Shown one piece after another: positions 7,390-17,592 of a stretch of DNA of 64,000 bases (position 1 is its first letter; every line of letters starts with the position of its first letter). The stretch is taken from positions 1 through 64,000 of the forward strand of contig DJWL01000201.1 in the NCBI GenBank assembly GCA_002441545.1, written 5' to 3'. The notes under the pieces were generated by a model. The model was not told the DNA's origin. It was given only the letters and a program-made list of their open reading frames with translations, and did not search any database. The DNA is from Flavobacteriaceae bacterium UBA6231 (GTDB taxonomy: Bacteria; Bacteroidota; Bacteroidia; Flavobacteriales; Flavobacteriaceae). The translations under genes were made by a program, and so were the position numbers.

Positions 7390-8628
7390 ATGACCCAAAA
7401 AATTGAAAATATAATTGTAAAGTATCTTACAAATCAGGCTTCAGGTTCTGAGTTGGAAGAATTGGAACAATGGCTCAAAATAGAAGCCAATGTCCTGTTG
7501 TTTAAAGAGTATATAAAGATTAACCATCTAACAAATTATAACATGATGCAATTCGACGCTGAAAAGATAAAAAAGCAGTTGCTGGAAATGATTAATAAAG
7601 AAAAAAAGGTGCTTAAAATGCGTTCATATAAAAGGGCATTCAAATACGCAGCTGCGGCCGTAGTAGTGGGCATACTGGCCACGGCATACTTTTTAAGGGA
7701 CACTATATTCAATAACCAATTAGAAAGCACAACACCAATCATCGTCAACAACCAAATTGAACCTGGTATCGATAAGGCAACCCTAACCTTAGAAACAGGA
7801 GAAACAATAACATTAGCTAAAGGTACAGTATACCAAAATAATAATGTAACCACTAAGGAAGACCAATTAATATATAAAGAAAATAATTCCACAAATGAGT
7901 TAGTCTATAATTATCTTACAGTACCTCGTGGCGGCCAGTTTGCTATCAATCTGGCCGATGGTACCAAGGTCTGGTTGAATTCAGAAACCCAACTAAAATA
8001 CCCGGTAAGTTTTACCGACGGCGAAAGCCGTCAGGTAGAACTGGTCTATGGAGAGGCCTATTTTGAAGTAACCCATAGTACAGAGCACAAAGGCTCTCAC
8101 TTCAAAGTTGTATCTCCGTCATTGCGAGGAAGTATGACGAAGCAATCTCCCAACAACCAACAACCATTGTCATCCCGAGCGCAGTCGAGGGACAACAACC
8201 AAATAATTGAGGTATTGGGTACAAAGTTTAATGTTAAGGCTTACAAAGAAGACACAACCATTTCCACCACCTTGGTAGAAGGGAGTGTGGCAGTAACGGC
8301 AGAAGGGGCAAGCACAATCCTAAAACCGGGTGAGCAGTCCAAGTTTGATACAAACACCAAAACCATTCAAGTTGATCAGGCAGATGTATTTAGGGCCATA
8401 GCTTGGAAAGAAGGCATCTTTAGTTTCAAGAACAAGACATTGAAGGAGATTATGGCAACCCTATCCCGTTGGTACGATATGGACGTCGTGTTTGAAAACA
8501 AGGAGTTGGAAAAAGTCAATTTCAATGGTACACTTTACAAAAACCAGTCCATCGAAGAAATTTTAGGCTTCCTCCAAAGCACTGTCAACACCTATGAAAT
8601 CAATAACAAAACCATAATCTTAAAATAA
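7390..8628 (+). CDS. FecR-family anti-sigma factor with in-frame repeat insertion
   Basis: 412 residues. The N-terminal cytoplasmic sigma-binding region is followed by one transmembrane helix (about 86-106), a periplasmic FecR domain (PRGGQFAINLADGTKVWLNS, YGEAYFEV) and a C-terminal DUF4974/STN-like domain (FKNKTLKEIMATLSRWYDM). It relays the occupancy of the SusC transporter to the sigma factor. Residues 242-270 are not part of the FecR fold: they are the translation of two dispersed palindromic repeats, and removing them rejoins a normal strand-to-strand FecR sequence (SHFKVV ... QIIEVLGTKFNV). The gene remains open despite the insertion. Confidence 0.92.
   Translation: MTQKIENIIVKYLTNQASGSELEELEQWLKIEANVLLFKEYIKINHLTNYNMMQFDAEKIKKQLLEMINKEKKVLKMRSYKRAFKYAAAAVVVGILATAYFLRDTIFNNQLESTTPIIVNNQIEPGIDKATLTLETGETITLAKGTVYQNNNVTTKEDQLIYKENNSTNELVYNYLTVPRGGQFAINLADGTKVWLNSETQLKYPVSFTDGESRQVELVYGEAYFEVTHSTEHKGSHFKVVSPSLRGSMTKQSPNNQQPLSSRAQSRDNNQIIEVLGTKFNVKAYKEDTTISTTLVEGSVAVTAEGASTILKPGEQSKFDTNTKTIQVDQADVFRAIAWKEGIFSFKNKTLKEIMATLSRWYDMDVVFENKELEKVNFNGTLYKNQSIEEILGFLQSTVNTYEINNKTIILK
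8113..8199 (+). repeat. Two dispersed palindromic repeats inserted in frame in the FecR gene
   Basis: 8117-8149 matches the widespread GTCATTGCGAGGA...GCAATCTC repeat family, and 8168-8196 the GTCATCCCGAGCGCAGTCGAGG family. Both families recur between genes at 19.7-21.0 kb of this window. The inserted 87 bp are a multiple of three and keep the reading frame. Confidence 0.85.
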
Positions 8629-8707
8629 CTTAAAGTACATGACAAGAACTGGCCTATCTTTTAATTCAGTAGTAAAATCCAGCCGATGGTTAGCGTTGGG
8701 TAAAGGA

Positions 8708-8736
8708 GCATTGCCAAAGCGAAGCGGTTGCAATGC
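8708..8736. repeat. Inverted repeat in the FecR-SusC gap
   Basis: GCATTGC and GCAATGC arms flank a 15-bp GC-rich loop (CAAAGCGAAGCGGTT), again like a dispersed flavobacterial repeat. The whole gap 8629-9009 holds no convincing gene. A 68-codon open frame there covers this repeat and has no recognisable features. The SusC leader follows directly, so the gap is probably promoter plus 5' UTR. Confidence 0.45.
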
Positions 8737-9009
8737 ACATGATAAACCAGCGGCACCAGATTTTCAATGAATTAAAAGTAAGCCTAGATTTTTTGCATAC
8801 TTTTTCATCAATGGAAAAAGTATGGGTTAAAAGAAAAAACCAAACTTTAAAATATCACTCAAGTATAATTAAAACTCAAGCTTATGAAAAAAAATACATA
8901 ACAAAAAAAGGAGGAAACAGTTCACACTCGGCAAAGTAACAAACTGTAAATCCCCCTAATATCATTACTAATTAATTAAATGTTTAACTAACTAATAACA
9001 CACAAATTT

Positions 9010-12000
9010 ATGGAAATTAAATTAACAAAGGTGTCTTTTCCTAATGGAAAAGCAATACTACTGTTTATGATGAGAACCTTTATAATTTTGTTTTGCACAT
9101 CGGTGTTTAGCTTAACGCCTAGGGAGCTCATCTCGCAAAACACAAAAGTGACTATTGATGTAGATAAAGAAGTAACGGTCGATGAAGTGTTCGATATCAT
9201 TACTAAGCAAACCAAATACGCCTTCATGTACCAAGCGGGCTTGTTTAAAGACTTTCCAAAGGTACACCTTCAAAAAGGGGTGGTGCGTATGGACAAGCTC
9301 ATTAACGAAAGCATCGCTTTGGGCAAGTTTAATGTGGTATTAACCGCAAACAACACCATCCTCATAAAAGAAGCCAAAACCCAACAACAAATACAAGTTA
9401 CAGGAAAAGTAACCGACGAGGCCGGTATGCCCGTTGCAGGTGTAACAGTCTTAATTAAAGGTACAACCCGTGGTACCTCAACAGACTTTGATGGCACCTA
9501 TACCATTACAGTACACAACCCTGAAAACGTTTTGGTGTTTTCAGCTTTAGGTTTTGCAACACAAGAAATCTCTGTGGATAATCAAAGTAAAATTAATATA
9601 ACCCTCAAAGAATCTATTAGTGAGTTAGATCAAGTAACAATCAACGCAGGATACTACAAAACCTCTAAAAGACAATCTACGGGAAGCATTGCTAGATTAG
9701 ATGCCAAAACTATTGAAAAACAACCAGTAAACAATCCTTTGGCAGCTATACAAGGATATATTCCTGGCGTAAACATTTTACAAAGAACAGGTGTACCTGG
9801 TGGGGGTTTTGATATAGAAATTCGAGGAAAAAATTTTATTAATGCTGGCACAAACCCATTATTTATAGTTGACGGTGTACCATTTGGAGGAGAAACATTA
9901 GAATCATTTCGTGTTTCTGGTGAAATAAATGGAGGTAATATAAGCCCATTAAATGCTATAAGTTCTGATGATATTGAAAGCATTGAAGTGCTGAAAGATG
10001 CGGATGCTACGGCAATATATGGATCTCGAGGAGCCAACGGTGTAATATTGATAACAACTAAAAAAGGTAAATCTGGAAAAACCCAATTCAAAGCAAGCGC
10101 TAGCACTACGCTGGGGCAAGTAAGTCATTTTAGAGATTTATTGAATACCGAACAATTTTTGGAATTATTTAGAGAAGGAGTTGTCAATGATGGTTATGGG
10201 CCTTTTTTAGATAATCCTGCTTTCGATTTTGTTTGGCCTGCACTTAAAAATTGGGATCAAAGCCGTTATACAGATTGGCAAGAGGAATTGATTGGTGGTA
10301 CATCTTATAGAAATAATATTCAACTTTCTGTGTCTGGGGGTAGTGACCAAACCCAATTTTTAATTAGTGGAGCATACCTAAAAGAAACAACAGTCTTTCC
10401 AGGGGATGCTAATTATAAAAAAGCTACAGTACATAGTAATATAAACCATCTTTCTAAAGATGGTCGCTTTAAGGTGAATTTTTCTACAAATTATGCGATT
10501 GAGAATAATAAATTACCTAGAACTGATTTTACTTATCTATCTCATAGAATGGCACCTAATACGCCTGAATTATTGGATGAAGAAGATAATTACAATTGGC
10601 ATAGCAATACGTTTGACAATCCATTAGCTAGGTTGGAAGAAGATTATCAAGTAAAAATTAATACACTTATTGCTAATATGGTGTTATCATATAAAATATT
10701 ACCAACTTTTGAAGCAAGTATTAATTTTGGGTACAATAATACTAATTTAGATTCTTACAGAATATTACCACATACAGCAAGAAATCCTATATATGGGTTT
10801 ACTCCTAGAAATTATTCTACAGTTAATACAAACACTTCTAACCGTAATTCTTGGATCATCGAGCCCCAATTAAACTGGAATCAGCAATGGGGAAATGTTA
10901 AGCTTGATGTGCTATTTGGATCAACTTTTCAACGAGAAACTACAGAACAATTCGTACTGAAAGGGACTGGGTTTGCTAGTAATAATTTACTGCTTAATAT
11001 TTCGGCAGCAGAAACTATTGAAGCGCTTCAAGACACTGATAGTGAATATAGCTATCAAGCATTTTTTGGTCGTGTAAATGTAAACTTGAAAGACAAATAT
11101 ATTCTTAATCTTACAGGTCGTAGAGATGGATCGTCTCGCTTTGGTCCAGGAAAACAATTCGGTAATTTTGGAGCCATTGGGGCTGCCTGGTTATTTTCTA
11201 ATGAAAATATTTTTAAAGAAAGTTCGGTTTTAAGCTTTGGTAAATTAAGAGCAAGTTACGGTACTACAGGTAGCGATAATATAGGTAACTACAGGTTTTT
11301 AGATACGTATAGTGTATCTGGTTTTGATTATAACGGTACTTCAACCTTGGAACCTACAGGGATATTTAATCCCTTATTGGCTTGGGAAGAAAATAAAAAA
11401 TTGGAAGCTGCTCTAGAGCTTGGATTGTTTAATGACAGGATATTGTTAACTACCGCATGGTATCAAAATAGATCTTCAAATCAGTTAATAGGAGTTCCAT
11501 TAGCTGCAACTACGGGATTTAACTCTTTGGATGGAAATTTTGATGCAACGGTACAAAATACAGGATTCGAGATTGATTTAAGAACAATAAACTTTCAAAA
11601 TAAGAATTTTAGATGGAGTACTACTTTTAATATAACGGTACCTAAAAACGAACTGTTGGAATTTAAGGACATCGAAAGTTCAACCTTTGCAAATAGGTAT
11701 ATTGTAGGTGAATCTTTGTCCATTAGGCAACTATATCATGCGTTGGGTGTTAATCCAGACATCGGGGTTTACGAATTTCAAGATTATAATCAAGACGGAG
11801 AAATAAATCGATTGGATGACAGGCAAATAATTAAGGATTTTGCGCCTAAATTCTATGGGGGTTTTGGTAATTCAATTAGTTATAAGAATTTGTCTTTAGA
11901 TTTTTTATTTCAGTTTAAAAAACAAATGAGGTATAATTATTTAAGTACCAAAGCAACGCCAGGTGGTCAGTTTAATGGCCCGGTTGAATTATATGATCGT

Positions 12001-12318
12001 TGGCAACAGGCAGGAGATGTAAGCCCTCATCAACAGGCATCTTTTTTATTTACTACACCAGATCTTTTTAATATAGACCAAAGACAAGCTGAAAGTGATG
12101 CTGCAATATCGGATGCCTCCTTTATACGTTTACGAAATATTTCTTTAACGTATAAAGTGCCAAAAAAATTAAGTCGTGGTTTAGATTTAAGTGTTTATCT
12201 ACAAGGCCAAAATCTAATAACAATTACAGGATATAAATATTTAGATCCAGAGCAATTGGGTGATAATACTTTACCTCCATTGCGTCAGTTTACTTTAGGA
12301 CTCAATCTAGGCTTTTAA
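9010..12318 (+). CDS. SusC/RagA-family TonB-linked outer membrane transporter
   Basis: 1102 residues, normal for the family. A signal peptide is followed by an STN domain (about 45-105; VTIDVDKEVTVDEVFDII), which contacts the FecR anti-sigma factor. Then come a carboxypeptidase-D regulatory-like domain (VTGKVTDEAGMPVAGVTV, DFDGTYTI), a plug (about 215-330; NPLFIVDGVPFGG, ISSDDIESIEVLKDADATAIYGSRGANGV split by normal spacing) and a 22-strand barrel ending in LGLNLGF. It imports an oligomeric nutrient with its SusD partner. The STN domain plus adjacent sigma/FecR pair means that expression is induced by trans-envelope signalling. The substrate is unknown: no glycoside hydrolase lies nearby, and the downstream protease hints at peptides. 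Confidence 0.96.
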   Translation: MEIKLTKVSFPNGKAILLFMMRTFIILFCTSVFSLTPRELISQNTKVTIDVDKEVTVDEVFDIITKQTKYAFMYQAGLFKDFPKVHLQKGVVRMDKLINESIALGKFNVVLTANNTILIKEAKTQQQIQVTGKVTDEAGMPVAGVTVLIKGTTRGTSTDFDGTYTITVHNPENVLVFSALGFATQEISVDNQSKINITLKESISELDQVTINAGYYKTSKRQSTGSIARLDAKTIEKQPVNNPLAAIQGYIPGVNILQRTGVPGGGFDIEIRGKNFINAGTNPLFIVDGVPFGGETLESFRVSGEINGGNISPLNAISSDDIESIEVLKDADATAIYGSRGANGVILITTKKGKSGKTQFKASASTTLGQVSHFRDLLNTEQFLELFREGVVNDGYGPFLDNPAFDFVWPALKNWDQSRYTDWQEELIGGTSYRNNIQLSVSGGSDQTQFLISGAYLKETTVFPGDANYKKATVHSNINHLSKDGRFKVNFSTNYAIENNKLPRTDFTYLSHRMAPNTPELLDEEDNYNWHSNTFDNPLARLEEDYQVKINTLIANMVLSYKILPTFEASINFGYNNTNLDSYRILPHTARNPIYGFTPRNYSTVNTNTSNRNSWIIEPQLNWNQQWGNVKLDVLFGSTFQRETTEQFVLKGTGFASNNLLLNISAAETIEALQDTDSEYSYQAFFGRVNVNLKDKYILNLTGRRDGSSRFGPGKQFGNFGAIGAAWLFSNENIFKESSVLSFGKLRASYGTTGSDNIGNYRFLDTYSVSGFDYNGTSTLEPTGIFNPLLAWEENKKLEAALELGLFNDRILLTTAWYQNRSSNQLIGVPLAATTGFNSLDGNFDATVQNTGFEIDLRTINFQNKNFRWSTTFNITVPKNELLEFKDIESSTFANRYIVGESLSIRQLYHALGVNPDIGVYEFQDYNQDGEINRLDDRQIIKDFAPKFYGGFGNSISYKNLSLDFLFQFKKQMRYNYLSTKATPGGQFNGPVELYDRWQQAGDVSPHQQASFLFTTPDLFNIDQRQAESDAAISDASFIRLRNISLTYKVPKKLSRGLDLSVYLQGQNLITITGYKYLDPEQLGDNTLPPLRQFTLGLNLGF

Positions 12319-12334
12319 TCTTAAAATTAAAATT

Positions 12335-13768
12335 ATGAAACATATAGAAAACAATATAAACAACAAAGAGTTTCAGAAAGGGCTCTTTAAAAATTGGATT
12401 AATATTACAAAACATATATTCTTTTATTCATTTGTTTTGATCTTTATAGCTTGCTCTGATTTTGTTGAGGTTGACCCACCAAAAAACACATTAGTTTCAG
12501 AAACAGTGTTTGAAGACATTTCAACTGTAGAGTCGGCTTTGGCAAATGTTTACTACAAGATGCGAGAAAACGGGATGGTATCTGGTAACTATGGGCTAGG
12601 TATTTTAATGAGCTCCTATAGTGACGAATTGGACTATTATAACTTTAGTCAAGATTTCTTAAAAATTTATAATCATGATGTTATTGATACGGATAATACA
12701 GCTTTAGAATGGTGGTCTCATGCTTATAATGTAATTTATGCTGTTAATGATATTATTAAAGGAGTTGACAATTCCAGTAATTTAACAAGCGCAGAACAAG
12801 AAGAGTTTAAAGGACAAGCTCTATTTGTTCGAGCTTATATGCATAGTTTGTTGGTAGCACTTTATGGAGATGTCCCATACATAACAACCACCAATTATTT
12901 AGAAAATAATACGGTATCACGAATGCCTCAAAGTCAAATATATGATAATATTATTGCCGATTTAAGCGAAGCAATCAGTTTATTAGATGATACAGATAAT
13001 ACTGGAGAGAAAGTGATTCCAAATAAATCAGCAGCAATGGCATTATTAGCTAGAATGTATTTATATACCGAGAATTGGGAATTAGCCGAAGAAACGTCGT
13101 CAGAAGTTATAAGTGCATTTAGTTTAGAATCAGATATAACCAAGGTGTTTTTAAAAGAATCTCCTGAAACCATATGGCAATTTAAGCCTAATGGAATTAG
13201 TCATAGTAACACTTATGAAGCAAATTGGTTAATAATTAGGTTTATACCTGGCCATTCTTATGCAATCAGTAATAGTTTATTAAACGCCTTTGAACCAAAT
13301 GATCTGCGATATGATAATTGGATTGGAAGTACTACAAGTACAGATGGTTTAACTACTTTACAATTTGCTTATAAATATAAAGAAATTTTTAGCCAAACAG
13401 CTGCTTTAGAATATTCAATTATATTTCGTTTGGCAGAACAGTTTCTTATTCGAGCAGAAGCTAGGGCACATCAAGGAGATAATTTTGGAGCTCAACAAGA
13501 TTTAAATGCCATTAGAAATAGAGCAGGTTTACCAGATACTACGGCTGACGCGACAACTGATTTATTAGATGCAATTCTACAAGAAAGATATGTTGAGTTA
13601 TTTACTGAACAAGGTCATCGTTGGTTTGATTTAAAGAGAACAGGTAAAGCTAGTGAGGTGTTAAGTACCATTAAATCTAATTGGAAGGAAACAAATATTT
13701 TGTTCCCGATTCCTGCAAATGAATTAGAACTTAATTTAAATCTAAAACCACAAAATCCGGGGTACTAA
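12335..13768 (+). CDS. SusD/RagB-family nutrient-binding lipoprotein
   Basis: 477 residues. A hydrophobic segment ends in a lipobox (LIFIACSD), preceded by an unusually long ~30-residue N-terminal extension. The SusD-like N-terminal region (TVFEDISTVESALANVYYKM) and the C-terminal RagB/SusD signature (ILQERYVELFTEQGHRWFDLKR, LFPIPANELELN) are intact. It caps the SusC barrel at the cell surface and delivers ligand. It starts 16 bp after the SusC stop and is in the same operon. Confidence 0.95.
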   Translation: MKHIENNINNKEFQKGLFKNWINITKHIFFYSFVLIFIACSDFVEVDPPKNTLVSETVFEDISTVESALANVYYKMRENGMVSGNYGLGILMSSYSDELDYYNFSQDFLKIYNHDVIDTDNTALEWWSHAYNVIYAVNDIIKGVDNSSNLTSAEQEEFKGQALFVRAYMHSLLVALYGDVPYITTTNYLENNTVSRMPQSQIYDNIIADLSEAISLLDDTDNTGEKVIPNKSAAMALLARMYLYTENWELAEETSSEVISAFSLESDITKVFLKESPETIWQFKPNGISHSNTYEANWLIIRFIPGHSYAISNSLLNAFEPNDLRYDNWIGSTTSTDGLTTLQFAYKYKEIFSQTAALEYSIIFRLAEQFLIRAEARAHQGDNFGAQQDLNAIRNRAGLPDTTADATTDLLDAILQERYVELFTEQGHRWFDLKRTGKASEVLSTIKSNWKETNILFPIPANELELNLNLKPQNPGY

Positions 13769-13792
13769 TTAGATATAGATTCCGTGTTGACT

Positions 13793-13814
13793 TATTCTCC
13801 CAATTGGGAGAATA
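13793..13814. terminator. 22-bp perfect palindrome after the SusD gene
   Basis: Two 11-bp arms, TATTCTCCCAA and TTGGGAGAATA, abut with no spacer 25 bp after the SusD stop. It could fold into a transcript-end hairpin or be a protein-binding palindrome. There is no strong U-tract. The remaining 200 bp to the next gene contain only AT-rich leader sequence. Confidence 0.4.
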
Positions 13815-14014
13815 GTTGATTTGGTAATCTTCTCTAAAAAAACTTAGCACCATAAATTATTTCACTCTAATATACTTTTTAACAAACTATAGTTTAGGTA
13901 GGTCTATTTAGAACCTAACCAAATAGATAAAGAATACAACAACAAATAAGGAAGACATCTAGTTAATAACTAGATATTATACCTGAAAAGATATAATTTA
14001 ATAATAAACAAATT

Positions 14015-15412
14015 ATGAAAACAATAGCGAAATTCGAAAAGGCTATCACCTTTAAATTAGGGATAATAACAGTGTTAGTATTTGCCTGCTTTGTCAACAA
14101 AATACTGGCACAAAATGATACAGACAATGTAAAAACTAAAACAGACTTACAGAAAAAATTTGACACAAAAAAAAATCAGGGAGATGATTATTTTGAGAAG
14201 TTTTTGGCCCACCCGCACCTTATTAAAATCCCCGAAGGATATGAGGAATCTTCTATAAACGATAGTTTTTTAGATTTCCAGAGGTTAACGGATAAACAGG
14301 ATCAAGTTGAAATGCGAATGATAGAAGAGTTTTTAGATAAATACCCACAGAATGAAAATTATGAGAAAGCTATGGGCATGCTTTATAATTTGTCTACCCA
14401 TCCTAATTTCATCTCTGACAATGTTCCTGATAGTCTACTACAGTATTTAAATGGTATAAGGTATAAGGAGGCACCGAAGTCTGAAAGGCATAGCATGTTT
14501 AAAAGTCTTATGCGTGCTTTGCCTATAGATGAACTGGCTCGAGCAAAGTATTTGAAAAAGACGAACGATTTAGTCGCCAATATTCTCTCCTCTGACGCAT
14601 CTTTGGATCGTAAATACAGGGCTGAACATATGTTGTTAATTCGAAACTATATTAGTGCTAATAAAATATATTCTCAATTACCAGAAAGAAATAAAATGGA
14701 AGCTGGTTATTGGGATCGATTTGATATCCAATTTTGGGATTTATTACGATTGCAGATGGAAACAGTAATGAATAAATATGGAACAGTGGAGCAAATGGCT
14801 ACTGATATCAAGGGGCTATTGGTTGCCATTGGAAATCGTTCAAAGGCTGCAGGAGACGCCTATTGGAAATATTTCTTGGATATAACGGGACCTAATAACC
14901 CACAAGCCGACCAAGCAGGTATTAAAGCCTTACATAAGTTTGCAGCCGACAATGTAGCCGCACTAGAAGCATTAAAGGCAGTGGATGGTACCAAACCACT
15001 AGAAATGGAATTTATAGCCATGGATGGTACTCAAGTAGACCTTGCCAAAATGCGAGAGAAAGTGGTGTTGATTGATTTTTGGACCCCTTGGTGTGGTCCT
15101 TGTATTGCAGCTATGCCTCATCTTAAAACCCTTTATGATAAATATCAAGACCAAGGTTTCGAAGTGATTGGGATAGTATCAGGTGGTGTAGGAAGAGAAA
15201 GTAGAATAAAAGATGTCCTTAAAAAGACATCAGCTAATTGGCCACTGCGTTTGGAAGGAGGGACAGAATCTGTAAGTTTCACCTCTTTATATCAAATCAA
15301 ATCTTACCCTACAGTTTGGTTATTAAATAAGGAAGGAGTTATAGTTGATAAGGAAGCAAGAGGCGAGAAGCTAGAACCTTTAATCCGCAAGTATTTGGGT
15401 TTAGATAATTAA
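14015..15412 (+). CDS. TlpA-like thioredoxin-fold disulfide reductase
   Basis: 465 residues. A signal peptide (about 10-32) and a ~300-residue helical N-terminal region of unknown role are followed by a thioredoxin domain with the redox motif WCGPC at 359-363 (IDFWTPWCGPCIAAMPHLKTL). The protein should act in the periplasm, reducing or isomerising disulfides. Such TlpA-like proteins with long N-terminal domains commonly follow SusCD pairs in Bacteroidota. Here the following genes include two DsbD-alpha-like proteins, which suggests a small periplasmic thiol relay. Confidence 0.85.
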   Translation: MKTIAKFEKAITFKLGIITVLVFACFVNKILAQNDTDNVKTKTDLQKKFDTKKNQGDDYFEKFLAHPHLIKIPEGYEESSINDSFLDFQRLTDKQDQVEMRMIEEFLDKYPQNENYEKAMGMLYNLSTHPNFISDNVPDSLLQYLNGIRYKEAPKSERHSMFKSLMRALPIDELARAKYLKKTNDLVANILSSDASLDRKYRAEHMLLIRNYISANKIYSQLPERNKMEAGYWDRFDIQFWDLLRLQMETVMNKYGTVEQMATDIKGLLVAIGNRSKAAGDAYWKYFLDITGPNNPQADQAGIKALHKFAADNVAALEALKAVDGTKPLEMEFIAMDGTQVDLAKMREKVVLIDFWTPWCGPCIAAMPHLKTLYDKYQDQGFEVIGIVSGGVGRESRIKDVLKKTSANWPLRLEGGTESVSFTSLYQIKSYPTVWLLNKEGVIVDKEARGEKLEPLIRKYLGLDN

Positions 15413-15587
15413 AAAATAAAAATGAATTCCCGTAAGTCATAATATGTATCTGTCATCCTGAACTTGTTTTAGGAACATATAAGCTAACTTATGGGTTACA
15501 AGACTAATAAATGTCGAACACAGGTAAGGTCAGCATAGTCTTTATAGTAATTATTGCTTATTGCGGGCATTCAAATAAAAAATACTA

Positions 15588-17102
15588 ATGAACATAAATA
15601 AAGTATATTATAAACTTCTAATAATCACCTTGTTTTTAACAAGTTGCGGCAGTACAAAAACAAGTATTCCCCATCACATTCATTCAGATACAACATCAAT
15701 CGTTGCCAAAAAAGTAGCGCTAACAGAGTCAGAGTTTCAACAATGGCCTTATACCGATATCTTTACAGATTCCATTCCGGGAATAAGTCTTTTAAAGACA
15801 CAAACACTTCTAAAAGAAAAAAAAATAACCCCCATCATTGTAGGGGTCATCGATTCAGGCGTTGATATAGAGCATAAAAGTTTAATTGATTTTATTTGGA
15901 GAAATGATGATGAGATAACAAACAATAAAAAGGACGATGACGACAATGGCTATATAGATGATGTGCACGGTTGGAATTTTTTAGGCAGTAATCATGGCAA
16001 TATGCTGTCAGCTCAACTGGAACTCACTAGAATGATAAAAACGTATGAGTCAAAAACTTTAGATGAGATTATGGAAACAGACCAAAAGGAGTATGATATT
16101 TATCAGCAGCAAAAAGAGGTTTTCAATCAAACGTCAACTTGGGTTAATGAGACCTATAACGACCTTATTCAAAAACTTGATACGAGCCCTGAAGATGAAA
16201 AACTAAAAGAAGCTCTGGCACATTTTGAATCTCAAAAGAAATTTCATTATAATCTGGATTATGAACCGCGAGATATTATAGGAGATAACCCCAATGATGT
16301 ATCAGACTCCAACTATGGTAATCCCGATGTAATAGGGTTTAAAGACAAAGAATCACATGGTACCCATGTAGCAGGTATCATAGCTACCGTAATAAATATA
16401 AGTGTTGAATCAGGGGATAATGATATTAAGATTATGCCTATACGTGCGATTCCTGACGGTGATGAATACGATAAAGATGTTGCTTTGGCCATTCGGTATG
16501 CAGTAGATAATGGTGCTAAAGTTATTAATATGAGTTTTGGTAAAGCGTATTCAGCACATCCAAATTGGGTATATGAAGCCATTGAATATGCCAAAAAACA
16601 TGATGTATTGTTAATTATGGGAGCTGGTAATAATAGTGAAAATATAGATAGCGCTGCAAATTTTCCAAATGATACTAAAAATAGTGATGTTGAATTTATA
16701 GATAATGTGATTAGTGTTGGAGCAACAACACATTATTATAACACGGATAAATTAGTGTCCAAGTTTTCAAATTATGGCAAAAGGAATGTTGATATTTTCG
16801 CTCCAGGATCAAAAATATATTCTACGTTCCCAGATAATCAATATAGTTATCAAGATGGAACGTCTATGGCTGCGCCTATGGTGAGCGGTGTAGCAACATT
16901 AATACGTTCGTATTATCCAAAACTTTCTGCTGGTCAAGTAAAGCAGGTCATAATGAATTCAGGAATTTCTGTTGCTTTCGAGGTCAATGTAGGGATGTGG
17001 GGAGATAAAAAATTGTTGAGTGATTTATCAGTATCTGGTAAAATTCTAAACGCTTATAATGCTTTATTAATGGCTGAAAACTTGTCTAATGAAAAGAAAT
17101 AA
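15588..17102 (+). CDS. Subtilisin-like serine protease (S8), lipoprotein
   Basis: 504 residues. A lipoprotein signal (LFLTSCGSTK) puts it in the envelope. The catalytic triad is intact: D89 (GVIDSGVD), H257 (SHGTHVAG) and S426 (GTSMAAPMVSG). The oxyanion Asn is likely in GAGNNSEN. A ~110-residue insertion between Asp and His is charged and helical. It lacks the secretion C-terminal (por) domain, which fits lipid anchoring. It probably degrades peptides or processes proteins for the SusCD system upstream. The following gene starts 14 bp before its stop. Confidence 0.93.
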   Translation: MNINKVYYKLLIITLFLTSCGSTKTSIPHHIHSDTTSIVAKKVALTESEFQQWPYTDIFTDSIPGISLLKTQTLLKEKKITPIIVGVIDSGVDIEHKSLIDFIWRNDDEITNNKKDDDDNGYIDDVHGWNFLGSNHGNMLSAQLELTRMIKTYESKTLDEIMETDQKEYDIYQQQKEVFNQTSTWVNETYNDLIQKLDTSPEDEKLKEALAHFESQKKFHYNLDYEPRDIIGDNPNDVSDSNYGNPDVIGFKDKESHGTHVAGIIATVINISVESGDNDIKIMPIRAIPDGDEYDKDVALAIRYAVDNGAKVINMSFGKAYSAHPNWVYEAIEYAKKHDVLLIMGAGNNSENIDSAANFPNDTKNSDVEFIDNVISVGATTHYYNTDKLVSKFSNYGKRNVDIFAPGSKIYSTFPDNQYSYQDGTSMAAPMVSGVATLIRSYYPKLSAGQVKQVIMNSGISVAFEVNVGMWGDKKLLSDLSVSGKILNAYNALLMAENLSNEKK

Positions 17103-17592
17103 ATTAATGTTGATTACAAGAAAAAGAATCATACTAGCTTTTAGTTTTTTAATTGGTATGTCAATATCAGCCCAAATTCTGGAACCAGCAAAGTGGAGCT
17201 GTAACGTATCTATTGAGCATCCAAAACAGGGCGAAATTATAGAGTTAATATTTAATGTAAAATTGGATGATTCTTGGCATTTATATAGCAATATTCAAAA
17301 TTATGATATAGGTCCATTGGCCACAGAATTTAATTTCGAACCTAACAATACATTCAAATTAATAAGCAATGTTATACCAATTAATTACATAACAAAGTAT
17401 GATGATGTGTTTGAGGTTACAGTTAATTTTTTTGAACAAAAGGCAGAATTCAGACAAAAGGTAAAAATACTTTCTAACAACCCAATCATCAAAGCGAGCT
17501 ACAGCTATCAGGTATGTTCAACTGTTGATGGGAAATGCATTTTTGGAGAATACGATTTCGAATTCAAAATAACTACCAAAACGAATCAGTAA
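17089..17592 (+). CDS. DsbD N-terminal (alpha) domain-like periplasmic protein
   Basis: 167 residues with a signal peptide ending near SISAQ. The mature part resembles the immunoglobulin-like DsbD-alpha/DsbC domain (WHLYSN, then FFEQKAEF). A C-x6-C pair, C143 and C150 in VCSTVDGKC, is placed like the redox pair of DsbD-alpha (Cys103/Cys109 in E. coli). It would pass electrons between an inner-membrane DsbD and substrates such as the TlpA-like protein encoded upstream. The ATG at 17089 overlaps the protease gene; an alternative start at 17107 would leave a tidier signal peptide. Confidence 0.75.
   Translation: MKRNKLMLITRKRIILAFSFLIGMSISAQILEPAKWSCNVSIEHPKQGEIIELIFNVKLDDSWHLYSNIQNYDIGPLATEFNFEPNNTFKLISNVIPINYITKYDDVFEVTVNFFEQKAEFRQKVKILSNNPIIKASYSYQVCSTVDGKCIFGEYDFEFKITTKTNQ

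Noticed and set aside
8733..8939. 68-codon open frame between the FecR and SusC genes
   Set aside because: It begins in a dispersed inverted repeat, shows no domain or signal sequence, and occupies the expected leader region of susC.
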